Shown: piece by piece, positions 28,984 to 38,477 of the stretch | Layout of the letters: each line of letters begins with the position of its first letter | Numbering within the stretch: position 1 is the first letter of the stretch | Source: Cedecea neteri NBRC 105707 = ATCC 33855 | Lineage (GTDB): Bacteria > Pseudomonadota > Gammaproteobacteria > Enterobacterales > Enterobacteriaceae | Reading direction: 5' to 3' | DNA length: 64,000 nt | Assembly (NCBI RefSeq): GCF_001571265.1 | Contig: NZ_BCTL01000009.1 | Span: 58,858 to 122,857, forward strand | Notes under the pieces: model-generated | Seen by the model: only the letters and a program-made list of their open reading frames with translations | Databases searched by the model: none | Told to the model about the DNA's origin: nothing | Made by a program: the position numbers and the translations under genes

Positions 28984-29637
28984 ATGTCAGACAACACGCA
29001 ATTGCATGGCCTGTGCGACCGTTTTCGTGGTTTTTATCCGGTAGTGATCGATGTTGAAACCGCAGGTTTTAACGCCAAAACCGATGCGTTACTGGAAATC
29101 GCCGCCGTTACCCTGAAGATGGATGAAGACGGCTGGTTATCCCCCGACGAAACGCTGCACTTCCATGTCGATCCGTTTGAGGGCGCGAACCTTCAGCCAG
29201 AAGCCCTGGCGTTCAACGGAATCGATCCGCATAACCCCCTGCGTGGTGCCGTCAGCGAATACGATGCCCTTCACGCGATTTTCAAAGCCGTGCGCAAAGG
29301 CATTAAAGACAGCGGCTGTAGCCGGGCGATTATGGTGGCGCACAACGCCACGTTCGATCATAGCTTTATGATGGCGGCGGCAGAGCGAGCCTCTTTGAAA
29401 CGCAATCCGTTCCATCCGTTTGTGACGTTTGACACAGCGGCCCTGAGCGGCCTGGTGCTGGGGCAAACCGTGCTGGCAAAAGCCTGCATTGCCGCCGGCC
29501 AAAAGTTTGACAGCTCGCAGGCCCACTCCGCCCTGTACGACACCGAGCAAACCGCCCTGCTGTTCTGCGAAATCGTCAACCGCTGGAAGCGCCTTGGCGG
29601 CTGGCCGCTGCCATCAGCCGACGAACCTGAAGCGTAA
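28984..29637 (+). CDS. rnt: Ribonuclease T
   Basis: A 217-residue DEDDh 3'-5' exonuclease that trims tRNA, 5S and 23S rRNA ends. Exo I is VIDVETAGF, Exo II lies in the segment [12 protein letters not shown], and Exo III is [20 protein letters not shown] [12 protein letters not shown] with the catalytic histidine and aspartate. It is followed by a terminator. E. coli carries lhr after rnt; here that gene is not present. Confidence 0.97.
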   Translation: MSDNTQLHGLCDRFRGFYPVVIDVETAGFNAKTDALLEIAAVTLKMDEDGWLSPDETLHFHVDPFEGANLQPEALAFNGIDPHNPLRGAVSEYDALHAIFKAVRKGIKDSGCSRAIMVAHNATFDHSFMMAAAERASLKRNPFHPFVTFDTAALSGLVLGQTVLAKACIAAGQKFDSSQAHSALYDTEQTALLFCEIVNRWKRLGGWPLPSADEPEA

Positions 29638-29667
29638 AAAAACCACCCGCTTAACGCGTGGTTTTGC
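29636..29667 (+). terminator. Terminator after rnt
   Basis: AAAACCAC and GTGGTTTT arms overlap and follow the rnt stop, with T-rich sequence after. Confidence 0.75.
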
Positions 29668-29734
29668 TTATATAAAATATGGCGCGCAGGGAAGTACATC
29701 CTGCGCGCGCAATAAACCGAGGGGGACGATTTAA

Positions 29735-30296
29735 TTATTCAGTGTATGAGTTTGCCACAAAAACATATGTATAGATGCCTCCCGCTAACTCACTTGCAAG
29801 AATATCCTTAGCTGCCGTTGCTTTTAATCTATAGAGACCTTCACCGCTTCCTGTCATTTTAAAAACATATGCTTCAGCACCAGTGTTAGCACCTTCAAGC
29901 TGATAAGTTTTATCATTAGTTAGCTCATAATTACTCGTGGTCTCACCTTCTAGTCTTGCAGTTAATATCCCGTTGCGAGTGGTACCGTCAGGGTTTTTGG
30001 CGTTATTCTGGAGAGTTCCTTCAGAGCTCAATTGATTCTTGGCACCAAGAATTACGGTTGTTGATGCACTATTCTTTGAATCTCCGTGCAACATTAACGT
30101 AAACAGTAGTGTTCCAGCCGGAATATCACCGCTCAATTCTTGCTCGTTATCTACAGTAAGGGCTATACCAGTTTGCTGCACTACCTTTACGGACGCAGCA
30201 GCCGTTACAGTATCCCCGTTCCAGTCAATGGCAAAAGCAGGGGCAGAAACTGCAGCGCCCATCAAAAAACTAAGCGCAAGTAATTTCTTTTTTCAT
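29735..30296 (-). pseudogene. Secreted pilin-like protein with a one-base frameshift in its signal peptide
   Basis: A frame of about 177 codons on the minus strand is visibly AT-richer than the backbone. The ATG at 30296 has GAGG upstream but enters a stop after eight codons (MKKEITCA). If one A is removed from the A6 run at 30288-30293, the frame reads MKKKLLALSFLMGAAVSA followed by PAFA and then joins the long frame AIDWNGDTVTAA: a model signal peptide with an AxA-type cleavage site. The mature part is rich in Thr, Ser, Gly and Asn, has no cysteine, and ends GGIYTYVFVANSYTE, like a beta-strand-rich fimbrial subunit or adhesin. I do not recognise the family firmly. The shift may be real loss, slipped-strand phase variation or a sequencing error. 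Confidence 0.6.
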
Positions 30297-30749
30297 CTTT
30301 ATATCCTCAATAATTATCTCAATATCCATATGGTGAAATGTTAAACGCTGAAGATTTTTGCAAAAAAAACATAGAACCCATAACTTCAGAATGAACGTTT
30401 CCGCCACATTAAACGTAGAATGTCGCTCGAGAGATATATCATTTGATTTAATTAATTCAGATTATGCAAGCCATACGCTATTGAGACATCAGCCTGCCTG
30501 ACGATCCCGCATTCTTGTTACAACGTAGTTAAACGTAGGGTATCGATAATTTCTCGGGGAATAAAAATGGGCTTTGGCTTAACGAAGAGATACGAATGAC
30601 ATCAGCATGAAAAAATAAGCTGCCTGACCGCGACGCAGGTAAAGCAGGTTCGCGACCTGGGGCATTAAAAACAAAACGCCCGATGAAAACATTCACCGGG
30701 CGTTAACAAAATTGAAAAGTGCCAGCCTGTTCAGGCCTGGCCGGCGAGA
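30297..30749. other. AT-rich intergenic region upstream of the pilin-like gene
   Basis: No gene is credible here. Two copies of TTAAACGTAG (30409-30418 and 30529-30538), each followed by a similar RRTRTCG, and a weaker TTAAACGCTG near 30340 form spaced direct repeats. The grxD terminator is at the right end. Confidence 0.5.
30668..30704 (-). terminator. Terminator after grxD
   Basis: AACGCCCG and CGGGCGTT arms; on the minus strand the stem is followed by TTGTTTTTAA. Confidence 0.75.
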
Positions 30750-31094
30750 TTACTCTGCGCCAGGCTCTTCAGATTTGTGCTTTTCTGCAGTTTCTTTAAT
30801 CAGAGTCTGTAGTTCGCCGCGCTGGTACATCTCGATGATGATGTCGCAGCCGCCGACCAGCTCACCGTCCACCCACAGCTGCGGGAACGTTGGCCAGTTA
30901 GCGTATTTTGGCAACTCGGCGCGGATGTCCGGGTTCTGCAGAATATCCACGTAGGCGAAACGCTCGCCGCAGGCGGAAAGTGCCTGAACGGCCTGAGCGG
31001 AGAAGCCACAGCTTGGCAGCTTCGGGGAACCTTTCATATAAAGAAGGATAGGGTTCTCAGCGATCTGGCGTTGGATTTTTTCAATAGTGCTCAT
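30750..31094 (-). CDS. grxD: Monothiol glutaredoxin Grx4
   Basis: A 114-residue glutaredoxin of the monothiol class. The active site is CGFS (GSPKLPSCGFSAQAV), and WPTFPQLWVDGELVGGCDI binds glutathione. These proteins carry a bridging [2Fe-2S] cluster, often with BolA, and take part in iron-sulfur transfer. One residue shorter than E. coli Grx4, with a Glu/Ala-rich tail. Confidence 0.96.
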   Translation of the reverse strand: MSTIEKIQRQIAENPILLYMKGSPKLPSCGFSAQAVQALSACGERFAYVDILQNPDIRAELPKYANWPTFPQLWVDGELVGGCDIIIEMYQRGELQTLIKETAEKHKSEEPGAE

Positions 31095-31454
31095 TGTCTT
31101 GCTTCCTCAAACCTTGATACGGCAATAGCCTGCCATTGTAGCCAGTTGCACCCCGGGCAGAAAACACCATTTTTACCAGGGTTTTTCTTCCGTCCCAGAC
31201 GTGCAAACATGCTTTAAGAATAACACTTTTACGGCTCGCGAAAATGAGCAATTTGCTCCATTTGAGATCAATTAAACAGCAGATAACGTCCGGGAATGGT
31301 TAATTTTTTAGCTATAGCTTCCACTTTTGGCCGTTAAATAGTATTTGCCTATTAACATTATCGGCTTTTATGCATTAGAATCGTCGGGTTTCGCAAAAAT
31401 CATACGCAGGCATGATGGTTAGCATCATGCCTTCATTTATCAGGGGATTGACGA
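31095..31454. other. Intergenic region grxD-mepH
   Basis: No gene visible. It holds the divergent promoters of grxD and mepH, which I could not place exactly, and a strong hairpin at 31408-31432 near mepH. Confidence 0.5.
31408..31432 (+). promoter_or_regulatory. Hairpin in the mepH leader
   Basis: AGGCATGATG and CATCATGCCT are perfectly complementary around a five-base loop, followed by TTCATTTAT, 22 bases before the GTG of mepH. It could attenuate transcription or affect translation. Confidence 0.55.
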
Positions 31455-32303
31455 GTGGCGCGGATAACTAAAATCTCTATCACGCTATGTGCTCTGCTAT
31501 TTGCTTTGCCCTATACACCTTTGGCGCAGGCGTCTGAGCACGTCCGCCATCCTGTTGTACAAAAAGGCCAGACGGCGAAAACCACAACGGGTAAAAGCAA
31601 CAAAGGCAAAGAGAAAGCAAAACCTAAGGTCAGCACAGCCTCCACAAAAAAGAAGTCCGGTAAAAAAAATGCCTCCCCGGCAAAAGCCAAAGTGGCAAAA
31701 CACACCACCTCAGGCAAAAGCAGTACCCTCGCTAAAACCATCAGCAAAAAAACTTCTCAGAAAATAGCCATACAACCAACCGTTTCTACCCTCGCCTACA
31801 CTGAAAAATGCACCCATCGTAAAGGGCATAAAAAGCAGTGCGTTAAGGTGAAGTCTGAAAAGAATCTGACCATTGCGCAGGCCCATAAAGTCCGGGTACA
31901 GAAAGCGCAAAAAACGGCCATGAACAAGCTGATGGGGCAAATTGGTAAACCGTATCGCTGGGGCGGCACTTCACCTCGCACCGGTTTCGACTGCAGCGGG
32001 CTGATTTACTACGCTTATAAAGATTTGGTGAATATCCGTATTCCACGCACCGCCAATGAAATGTATCACCTGCGCGATGCCTCCTCCGTTGACCGCGGCG
32101 AACTGGAAAGCGGCGATCTGGTCTTCTTCCGCACTCAAGGGCGCGGTACCGCCGATCACGTCGGGGTTTACGTTGGCAACGGGAAGTTTATTCAGTCCCC
32201 ACGCAGCGGACGCGATATTCAGATAACCTCTCTGAGCGAAGATTACTGGCAGCGTCACTATGTGGGCGCCCGCCGGGTGATGACGCCAAAAACCATTCGT
32301 TAA
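31455..32303 (+). CDS. mepH: Murein DD-endopeptidase MepH
   Basis: A 282-residue NlpC/P60 peptidase that cuts D-Ala-mDAP cross-links and lets the peptidoglycan sacculus expand. An N-terminal signal peptide ends near LAQASEHVRH. A long Lys/Ser/Thr-rich linker follows (about residues 35-115). The catalytic domain has the nucleophile in TGFDCSGLIYYAY, the histidine in GTADHVGVYVGNGKF, and ends RRVMTPKTIR, as in E. coli. The start is GTG and gives the conserved MARI N-terminus. The linker is longer than in E. coli (271 residues in total there). Confidence 0.95.
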   Translation: MARITKISITLCALLFALPYTPLAQASEHVRHPVVQKGQTAKTTTGKSNKGKEKAKPKVSTASTKKKSGKKNASPAKAKVAKHTTSGKSSTLAKTISKKTSQKIAIQPTVSTLAYTEKCTHRKGHKKQCVKVKSEKNLTIAQAHKVRVQKAQKTAMNKLMGQIGKPYRWGGTSPRTGFDCSGLIYYAYKDLVNIRIPRTANEMYHLRDASSVDRGELESGDLVFFRTQGRGTADHVGVYVGNGKFIQSPRSGRDIQITSLSEDYWQRHYVGARRVMTPKTIR

Positions 32304-32345
32304 TCTTATCCGCGCCCTTTCGGGGCAATCAAATTGATTTAAACG

Positions 32346-32375
32346 TTAACAGCCCGGTAACGGGCTGTTTTATTT
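32346..32375 (+). terminator. Terminator after mepH
   Basis: AACAGCCCG and CGGGCTGTT arms with a four-base loop, followed by TTATTTTG. Confidence 0.85.
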
Positions 32376-32475
32376 TGTTGTTTCATTTCGCTTTTTCACT
32401 CACCTGTAATTTGCTAACCTTATAACCACACAAATTGTAGTTATATTGTGAAACAAAATAACAAGGAGTGAAGCA

Positions 32476-33057
32476 ATGTCGTTCGAACTACCCGCCCTGC
32501 CCTATGCCAAAGACGCGCTGGCCCCGCATATTTCAGCCGAAACCCTCGAATACCACTACGGTAAACACCACCAGACCTACGTCACTAACCTGAACAACCT
32601 CGTCAAAGGCAGCCCGTTTGAAGGGAAAACGCTGGAAGAGATCGTGCAAGGATCTGACGGCGGGATTTTCAACAACGCGGCCCAGGTCTGGAACCATACC
32701 TTCTACTGGCACTGCCTGGCGCCGAATGCCGGCGGGGAGCCGACCGGTGACGTGCTGGCCGCCATCAATCATGCTTTTGGCAGCGTTGAAGCCTTTAAAA
32801 AGCAGTTCACCGAAGCGGCCATCAAAAACTTTGGCTCCGGCTGGACCTGGCTTGTGAAGAACAGTGACGGCAGCCTGGCTATCGTCTCTACCTCTAATGC
32901 AGGAACTCCGCTCACAACCGGGGCAAAACCGCTGCTGACCGTGGACGTCTGGGAACACGCTTACTATATCGACTACCGCAACGCGCGCCCGGTTTATCTC
33001 GACCATTTCTGGGCGCTGGTTAACTGGAACTTTGTTGCGCAAAACCTTGCGGGATAA
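32476..33057 (+). CDS. sodB: Iron superoxide dismutase
   Basis: A 193-residue Fe-SOD. Metal ligands lie in [25 protein letters not shown] and [13 protein letters not shown], and the iron-type signature residues around [10 protein letters not shown] are present. The leader reads AAGGAGTGAAGCA before the ATG. In E. coli this start region is the RyhB target and translation falls under iron limitation; the same leader sequence is kept here. Confidence 0.98.
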   Translation: MSFELPALPYAKDALAPHISAETLEYHYGKHHQTYVTNLNNLVKGSPFEGKTLEEIVQGSDGGIFNNAAQVWNHTFYWHCLAPNAGGEPTGDVLAAINHAFGSVEAFKKQFTEAAIKNFGSGWTWLVKNSDGSLAIVSTSNAGTPLTTGAKPLLTVDVWEHAYYIDYRNARPVYLDHFWALVNWNFVAQNLAG

Positions 33058-33114
33058 TTTTTAGCGGTGAGCCACGGAGGAGAGAATTGGGTTTTTCTTC
33101 TTCAATATGATAAG

Positions 33115-33142
33115 AGAAGGGCCGCTTTTCGCGGCCCTTAAT
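33115..33142. terminator. Bidirectional terminator sodB/ynhF
   Basis: AAGGGCCGC pairs with GCGGCCCTT across a short T-rich loop, with A-rich sequence before and T/A-rich sequence after; it lies between convergent sodB and ynhF. Confidence 0.75.
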
Positions 33143-33145
33143 AAA

Positions 33146-33235
33146 TCAGTGCAGAACAGCGGTTAGCGCCCCGGCAACAATCAGACTCAGGACGATAACC
33201 GTCGTCACCACGGAAAATTTCAGATCGGTACTCAT
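33146..33235 (-). CDS. ynhF: Small membrane protein YnhF
   Basis: A 29-residue single-helix membrane protein. It reads MSTDLKFSVVTTVIV, then a short hydrophobic stretch, ending TAVLH, closely like E. coli YnhF, which was shown to be made and retained in the membrane. AAGGAG lies eight bases before the ATG. In E. coli it also sits just before purR. Its role is unknown. Confidence 0.92.
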   Translation of the reverse strand: MSTDLKFSVVTTVIVLSLIVAGALTAVLH

Positions 33236-33467
33236 CGTAAGCTCCTTTTATTTCCCTACAAAGTGTATGTGGGGTGATTTTCCCACAATAAGCGATAAAA
33301 ATCCTGCTGGATTTGCACAGATATCGGTTTTCCCTCTTCCACTTTGCCCCGGGATAAGCCAAAATCCTTCGCTAATTTACCGCGTATCGCCCGGCAACGC
33401 CCTCCTCCCGCTGTATGTCGCATCCCCGACAGGCCTGCAACCAACGTGTTGCCCCAGGAGTTAGCGA

Positions 33468-33483
33468 AGGCAAACGTTTAACA
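33468..33483. promoter_or_regulatory. PurR operator of purR
   Basis: AGGCAAACGTTTAACA matches the PurR consensus core (GCAAACGTTT) and lies 44 bases before the purR ATG, as expected for autoregulation. Confidence 0.85.
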
Positions 33484-33527
33484 CATGAGTTATCAGGAGT
33501 TTACGATATGGTCTGGAGTGACATCTA

Positions 33528-34553
33528 ATGGCAACGATTAAGGACGTAGCGAAGCGCGCAAACGTTTCCACTACCACTGTGTCACATGTCATTAACAAGA
33601 CCCGTTTTGTGGCGGAAGAGACGCGCAACGCCGTCTGGGCGGCCATTAAAGAGCTGCACTATTCGCCAAGCGCCGTGGCGCGCAGCCTGAAGGTCAACCA
33701 CACCAAATCTATCGGCCTGCTTGCTACCTCAAGCGAAGCCCCTTATTTTGCGGAAATTATTGAATCCGTTGAGAACAGCTGTTTCGCCAAGGGTTACACC
33801 CTGATTCTGGGCAACGCGCACAATAACTTTGAAAAACAGCAAGCCTATCTGTCGATGATGGCGCAAAAGCGCGTGGATGGGCTGCTGGTCATGTGCTCCG
33901 AATATCCGGATACCCTGCTTTCTACGCTAGAAGAGTACCGCCATATTCCGATGGTGGTGATGGACTGGGGCGAAGCTCGTGCTGACTTTACCGACTCCGT
34001 GGTCGATAACGCCTTCCACGGCGGTTATCTCGCTGGCCGTTACCTGATTGAGCGCGGCCATCGCGACATCGGTGCTATCCCTGGCCAGCTGGAGCGTAAC
34101 ACCGGCGGCGGCCGCCATGCGGGTTTCCTGAAAGCGCTTGAAGAAGCCAATATTAAAGTGCCGGATAACTGGGTAGTTCAGGGCGACTTCGAACCCGAAT
34201 CCGGTTACCGCGCCATGCAGCAGTTGCTTAATCAACCCCATCGCCCTACTGCGGTCTTCTGCGGCGGCGATATTATGGCGATGGGCGCGATTTGCGCCGC
34301 GGATGAGATGGGGCTGCGCGTGCCGCAAGACATTTCCATCATCGGCTACGACAACGTGCGCAACGCCCGCTATTTCTCTCCGGCGCTGACCACAATCCAC
34401 CAGCCAAAAGAGCGCCTAGGTGAAACGGCCTTTAACATGCTACTCGACCGAATCATTAATAAGCGCGAAGAGTCGCAGACGATTGAAGTCCATCCTCGTC
34501 TGATTGAGCGCCGCTCGGTGGCCGACGGCCCATTCCGCGATTACCGCCGCTAA
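33528..34553 (+). CDS. purR: Purine repressor PurR
   Basis: A 341-residue LacI-family repressor with hypoxanthine/guanine as co-repressor. The DNA-binding helix-turn-helix is [23 protein letters not shown], the hinge helix is VARSLKVN, and the periplasmic-binding-protein-like core follows. Length equals E. coli PurR. The stop overlaps that of the convergent punR by three bases. Confidence 0.98.
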   Translation: MATIKDVAKRANVSTTTVSHVINKTRFVAEETRNAVWAAIKELHYSPSAVARSLKVNHTKSIGLLATSSEAPYFAEIIESVENSCFAKGYTLILGNAHNNFEKQQAYLSMMAQKRVDGLLVMCSEYPDTLLSTLEEYRHIPMVVMDWGEARADFTDSVVDNAFHGGYLAGRYLIERGHRDIGAIPGQLERNTGGGRHAGFLKALEEANIKVPDNWVVQGDFEPESGYRAMQQLLNQPHRPTAVFCGGDIMAMGAICAADEMGLRVPQDISIIGYDNVRNARYFSPALTTIHQPKERLGETAFNMLLDRIINKREESQTIEVHPRLIERRSVADGPFRDYRR

Positions 34554-35488
34554 GCCTCTTCAGGGGCCGGGAATACGTTACCCGGCTCCTGCAGCCACTC
34601 CTGATTCATCGTTTCACTGTCACCTAAATATTCCAGCAGCCAGCTCAGCGCAGGCGAGGCGTCATCCTGCCGCCACGTCAGGCAACAGGCCGCGTCCGGG
34701 AACGGGTTCTCCAGCCTCAGCTCTTTCCAGTCACCACGTTCGAGCCACGGCTGCGCAATATGCGTCGGCACCATGCCAATGCATAATCCTGCCATCAGAC
34801 AATCTGCCCCCGACGCCCAGTCCGGCACCACCACCCGACGCTGGTTGTCCAGCAGCCAGGTAATACGCTTGGGCAGCGAACGGGAGGTATCTTCCAGCAC
34901 CAAAGACGGCCAGGGGCGAATGTCGTCATCCAGAATGATACCTTCCCGTTGCGCAAGCGGATGAGCGGCAGACACCACGCAGCGCCAGCTAAGCGCGCCC
35001 ATGTCCCGAAACGCGTAGCGCCCCCCGACCGGGATCGCCTGCGTTGCGCCAATCGCCGCCTCAACCCGCCCGTCCGCCAGCGCGTCCCACACGCCGTTGA
35101 ACACCTCCTGGGAGATGCGTAATTCGATATCCGGGAAATGACGATAAAAATCCAGCACCAGCTGGCGGGTCCGCTCGGGTTTAACGATATTGTCTACCGC
35201 AATGGACAGGTGACCGCGCCAGCCGTTGGCTATCTGCTGACATTGCTGGCGCGCTGCCATCATTTTTTTGATAACAGACCGCCCTTCTTTGAGAAAAAAC
35301 GCCCCGGCCGCGGTCAGTTCAACGTCCCGGTGACGCCGTTCAAACAGCGGCACGGCCAGCCACGCTTCAAGCTGCCGCACCGTGTAGCTGATGGCAGAAG
35401 GCACGCGGTGCAGCTCCTGGGCCGCGCCGCTAAAACTGCCGTTTCGCGCCACGGCATCAACCACTTCAAGTGAATATTCAGACCACAT
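34550..35488 (-). CDS. punR: LysR-family regulator PunR
   Basis: A 312-residue LysR-type regulator. The N-terminal helix-turn-helix is [24 protein letters not shown], followed by a linker helix and a two-lobed sensor domain. The ATG for [17 protein letters not shown] matches E. coli PunR (YdhB), which activates the divergent punC in response to adenosine. The frame extends 12 codons further upstream without conservation. Confidence 0.94.
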   Translation of the reverse strand: MWSEYSLEVVDAVARNGSFSGAAQELHRVPSAISYTVRQLEAWLAVPLFERRHRDVELTAAGAFFLKEGRSVIKKMMAARQQCQQIANGWRGHLSIAVDNIVKPERTRQLVLDFYRHFPDIELRISQEVFNGVWDALADGRVEAAIGATQAIPVGGRYAFRDMGALSWRCVVSAAHPLAQREGIILDDDIRPWPSLVLEDTSRSLPKRITWLLDNQRRVVVPDWASGADCLMAGLCIGMVPTHIAQPWLERGDWKELRLENPFPDAACCLTWRQDDASPALSWLLEYLGDSETMNQEWLQEPGNVFPAPEEA

Positions 35489-35602
35489 GTTTTTGCCTGC
35501 AAAAAATTTGAATGCAACTCGCAAATATTAGCGTTTCACAAGCGGTTTTGCACTCCGTAGACTCCAGCCCCGTTAACCTGCTATCAAAATCAAGAGTGAA
35601 AT

Positions 35603-36805
35603 ATGCAACCATCAAAGGGATTTCTTATCTGGCTCGCGGGGTTGAGCGTGCTGGGCTTCCTGGCCACCGACATGTACCTGCCCGCCTTCGCCGCCATTCA
35701 ACAAGATCTGGGCACCACCGCCTCTGCGGTTAGCGCCAGCCTGAGTCTGTTCCTCGCCGGCTTTGCTTTTGCCCAGTTGATGTGGGGCCCGCTTTCCGAC
35801 CGCTTCGGGCGTAAACCTGTGCTGCTGATTGGCCTGGCCATGTTTGCCGTCGGCTGTATCGGAATGCTTTGGGTACAGGATGCCACCACGCTGCTGGTGC
35901 TGCGCTTTATTCAGGCCGTGGGCGTCTGTTCCGCCGCGGTTAGCTGGCAAGCGTTGGTGACTGATTATTACCCCGCCAACCGCGCTGGCCGCATTTTTGC
36001 CACCATCATGCCGCTGGTCGGGCTTTCCCCGGCGCTGGCCCCGCTGCTTGGCAGCTGGCTGCTAAACCATTTTGAATGGCAGGCCATTTTCGCCGTGCTG
36101 TTCGCCATCGCTTTGCTACTGATGATCCCCACGCTGCGCCTCAAGCCCCGAACCCAGCACCACGAGCAAACCGAAGACAATAAGGTCAGCTTCTTCTCTT
36201 TATTACGTTCCCGCGTATACGGCGGCAATGTGCTGATTTACGCCGCCTGTTCCGCCAGCTTTTTCGCATGGCTCACCGGCTCGCCGTTTATCCTTAACGA
36301 GATGGGCTACAGCCCGGCGGCGATTGGCCTGAGCTACATGCCGCAAACTGTCGCTTTCCTGGTCGGCGGCTATGGCTGCCGCAGCGCGCTGCAAAAGTGG
36401 AGCGGCAAACAGCTGCTGCCGTGGCTGTTAGTGCTTTATGCCCTAAGCGTAGTGGCGACGTGGGGAGTCGCGGTCAGTGGCTATGCTGACCTGACGCTGC
36501 TGCTGATCCCGTTTTGCATCATGGCCGCGGCGAACGGCGCCATCTACCCTATTGTGGTTGCCTCAGCTCTGCTGCCTTTTCCGCAGGCAACCGGGAAAGC
36601 CGCAGCGCTGCAAAACACCCTGCAGCTTGGGCTTTGCTTCCTGGCAAGCCTGATGGTTTCCTGGCTGGTCACGACCCCGTTGCTGACCACCACCAGCGTG
36701 ATGCTGTCGACAATTCTGCTGGCTGGTCTGGGTTATGCCCTGCAGCACACGGCCCATCGTGAAGCACAAAACAAGGGCCACAGCGAGTTGTCCCGCGCAC
36801 AGTAA
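35603..36805 (+). CDS. punC: MFS purine nucleoside transporter PunC (Bcr/CflA family)
   Basis: A 400-residue transporter with twelve hydrophobic segments. The Bcr/CflA marks are [19 protein letters not shown] at the N-terminus and the MFS motif A region [18 protein letters not shown]. In E. coli the homologous YdhC is activated by PunR and takes up purine nucleosides; the divergent arrangement with punR is kept here. Confidence 0.94.
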   Translation: MQPSKGFLIWLAGLSVLGFLATDMYLPAFAAIQQDLGTTASAVSASLSLFLAGFAFAQLMWGPLSDRFGRKPVLLIGLAMFAVGCIGMLWVQDATTLLVLRFIQAVGVCSAAVSWQALVTDYYPANRAGRIFATIMPLVGLSPALAPLLGSWLLNHFEWQAIFAVLFAIALLLMIPTLRLKPRTQHHEQTEDNKVSFFSLLRSRVYGGNVLIYAACSASFFAWLTGSPFILNEMGYSPAAIGLSYMPQTVAFLVGGYGCRSALQKWSGKQLLPWLLVLYALSVVATWGVAVSGYADLTLLLIPFCIMAAANGAIYPIVVASALLPFPQATGKAAALQNTLQLGLCFLASLMVSWLVTTPLLTTTSVMLSTILLAGLGYALQHTAHREAQNKGHSELSRAQ

Positions 36806-37102
36806 CCTGCATGATAATGTGAATGTTGTGTGATTAGCTTGCTAACAATATTCCATTGAACCATCAATTAAACGGGCTTATAGTAATTGCGGTTCTACTA
36901 TAAGCCTTATCAATTTTATTTTTGCGGGAGCCGGAGCGCTTCCGTTTTTCCATGGATGGCCTTTCAGTAAGGGAGAATCCTTCCTTTCTCTGTTCTACGT
37001 CGGATATCAGGCACGCGGAATTTTCCGTGAGAGTTCTCACAAGCCGTGAATAGCGTCTACGCTGTTTTAAGGTTCTGATCACAACAAGGTGATGGAGAAG
37101 CT
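36806..37102 (+). promoter_or_regulatory. cfa upstream region
   Basis: About 300 bases without a gene. In E. coli cfa has a distal sigma-70 and a proximal sigma-S promoter and a long 5' leader bound by small RNAs such as RydC. Here the region holds the SlyA palindrome at its far end and the leader; I did not identify -10 elements with confidence. Confidence 0.5.
36834..36845. promoter_or_regulatory. SlyA-type operator upstream of cfa
   Basis: TTAGCTTGCTAA is identical, base for base, to the palindrome over the slyA promoter at 21268-21279. It lies 257 bases before the cfa ATG, near the expected distal promoter. Confidence 0.6.
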
Positions 37103-38251
37103 ATGAGTTCATCGTGTATAGAAGAAGTGAGCGTACGAGATAACGAATGGTATCGTATCGCAAATGAAATGCTGAGCCGGGCAGGTATCACCCTCAACGG
37201 CCCAAACCCCTTTGATATTCAGGTCAAAAACCCGGACTTTTTTAAACGGGTTCTGCAGGAAGGTTCTCTCGGCCTTGGCGAAAGCTATATGGACGGCTGG
37301 TGGGAATGCGAACGACTGGATATCTTTTTCACCAAAGTCCTGCGCGCCGGGCTGGAAAATCAACTGCCCCATCATTTCAAAGATACCCTGCGCATTGCGG
37401 CGGCAAGGCTGGTTAACCTGCAGTCTAAAAAACGCGCATGGATAGTAGGCAAAGAGCATTACGATCTTGGCAACGATCTGTTCAGCCGGATGCTGGATAA
37501 GCACATGCAATATTCCTGCGGTTACTGGAAAGACGCGACAAATCTCAGCGACGCGCAGGATGCCAAGCTCAAAATGATCTGCGAAAAACTGCAGCTAAAA
37601 CCCGGCATGAAGCTGCTGGATATCGGCTGCGGCTGGGGCGGTCTGGCCGAGTTTGCTGCACGTCACTATGGCGTATCCGTTTTTGGCGTGACTATCTCCG
37701 CGGAACAACAAAGAATGGCGCAGGCGCGCTGCGAAGGCCTGGATGTCACCATCCTTTTGCAGGACTACCGTGACCTGAACGAACAGTTTGACCGCATTGT
37801 TTCCGTCGGAATGTTTGAGCACGTCGGGCCAAAAAATTATGCCACCTACTTTGAGGTTGCCGATCGCAATCTCAAGCCGGACGGCATTTTCCTGCTGCAC
37901 ACAATAGGTTCTAAAAAGACCGACAATAACGTCGATCCGTGGATTAACAAGTACATTTTCCCTAACGGTTGCCTGCCGTCGGTGCGGCAGATAGCCGACG
38001 CCAGCGAGCCGCATTTTGTGATGGAAGACTGGCACAACTTCGGCGCCGACTATGATAAAACGCTGATGGCCTGGTACGAACGTTTTCTGGCGGCCTGGCC
38101 TGAAATCGAAGGCAACTATTCTGAGCGTTTCAAAAGGATGTTCAGTTACTATCTGAATGCCTGCGCCGGGGCTTTCCGGGCGCGTGATATTCAACTCTGG
38201 CAGGTTGTTTTCAGCCGGGGCATTGAGCACGGTCTGCGAGTTCCTCGCTAA
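37103..38251 (+). CDS. cfa: Cyclopropane-fatty-acyl-phospholipid synthase
   Basis: A 382-residue S-adenosylmethionine-dependent methyltransferase that turns unsaturated acyl chains of membrane lipids into cyclopropane chains in stationary phase and acid stress. The SAM-binding motif is LLDIGCGWGGLAEFAA, followed by VFGVTISAEQQ, and bicarbonate-site residues lie in the C-terminal half (FEHVGPKNY, YLNACAGAFRARDIQLWQ). Same length as E. coli Cfa. Confidence 0.98.
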   Translation: MSSSCIEEVSVRDNEWYRIANEMLSRAGITLNGPNPFDIQVKNPDFFKRVLQEGSLGLGESYMDGWWECERLDIFFTKVLRAGLENQLPHHFKDTLRIAAARLVNLQSKKRAWIVGKEHYDLGNDLFSRMLDKHMQYSCGYWKDATNLSDAQDAKLKMICEKLQLKPGMKLLDIGCGWGGLAEFAARHYGVSVFGVTISAEQQRMAQARCEGLDVTILLQDYRDLNEQFDRIVSVGMFEHVGPKNYATYFEVADRNLKPDGIFLLHTIGSKKTDNNVDPWINKYIFPNGCLPSVRQIADASEPHFVMEDWHNFGADYDKTLMAWYERFLAAWPEIEGNYSERFKRMFSYYLNACAGAFRARDIQLWQVVFSRGIEHGLRVPR

Positions 38252-38252
38252 A

Positions 38253-38280
38253 ATAAACCCGGTGAATGCCGGGTTTTCTT
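38253..38280 (+). terminator. Terminator after cfa
   Basis: AAACCCGG and CCGGGTTT arms with a short loop, followed by TCTTATTTT. Confidence 0.85.
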
Positions 38281-38477
38281 ATTTTCAATTGTCTCTCCTT
38301 GCGCACCGATGTGATTAACCTCACAGGTTTAGCCCTGTCTGCGCGTAGCGGCTTGATCTGCTTAACAGATATCATTTCCCATGATAGAAACCGGTTTCAT
38401 CAATCACAGACAATCATCACATTAGCCGTATCAATGATTGCCTGTCGGAGATGACAGGTCAGACCGTGAGGACAACG

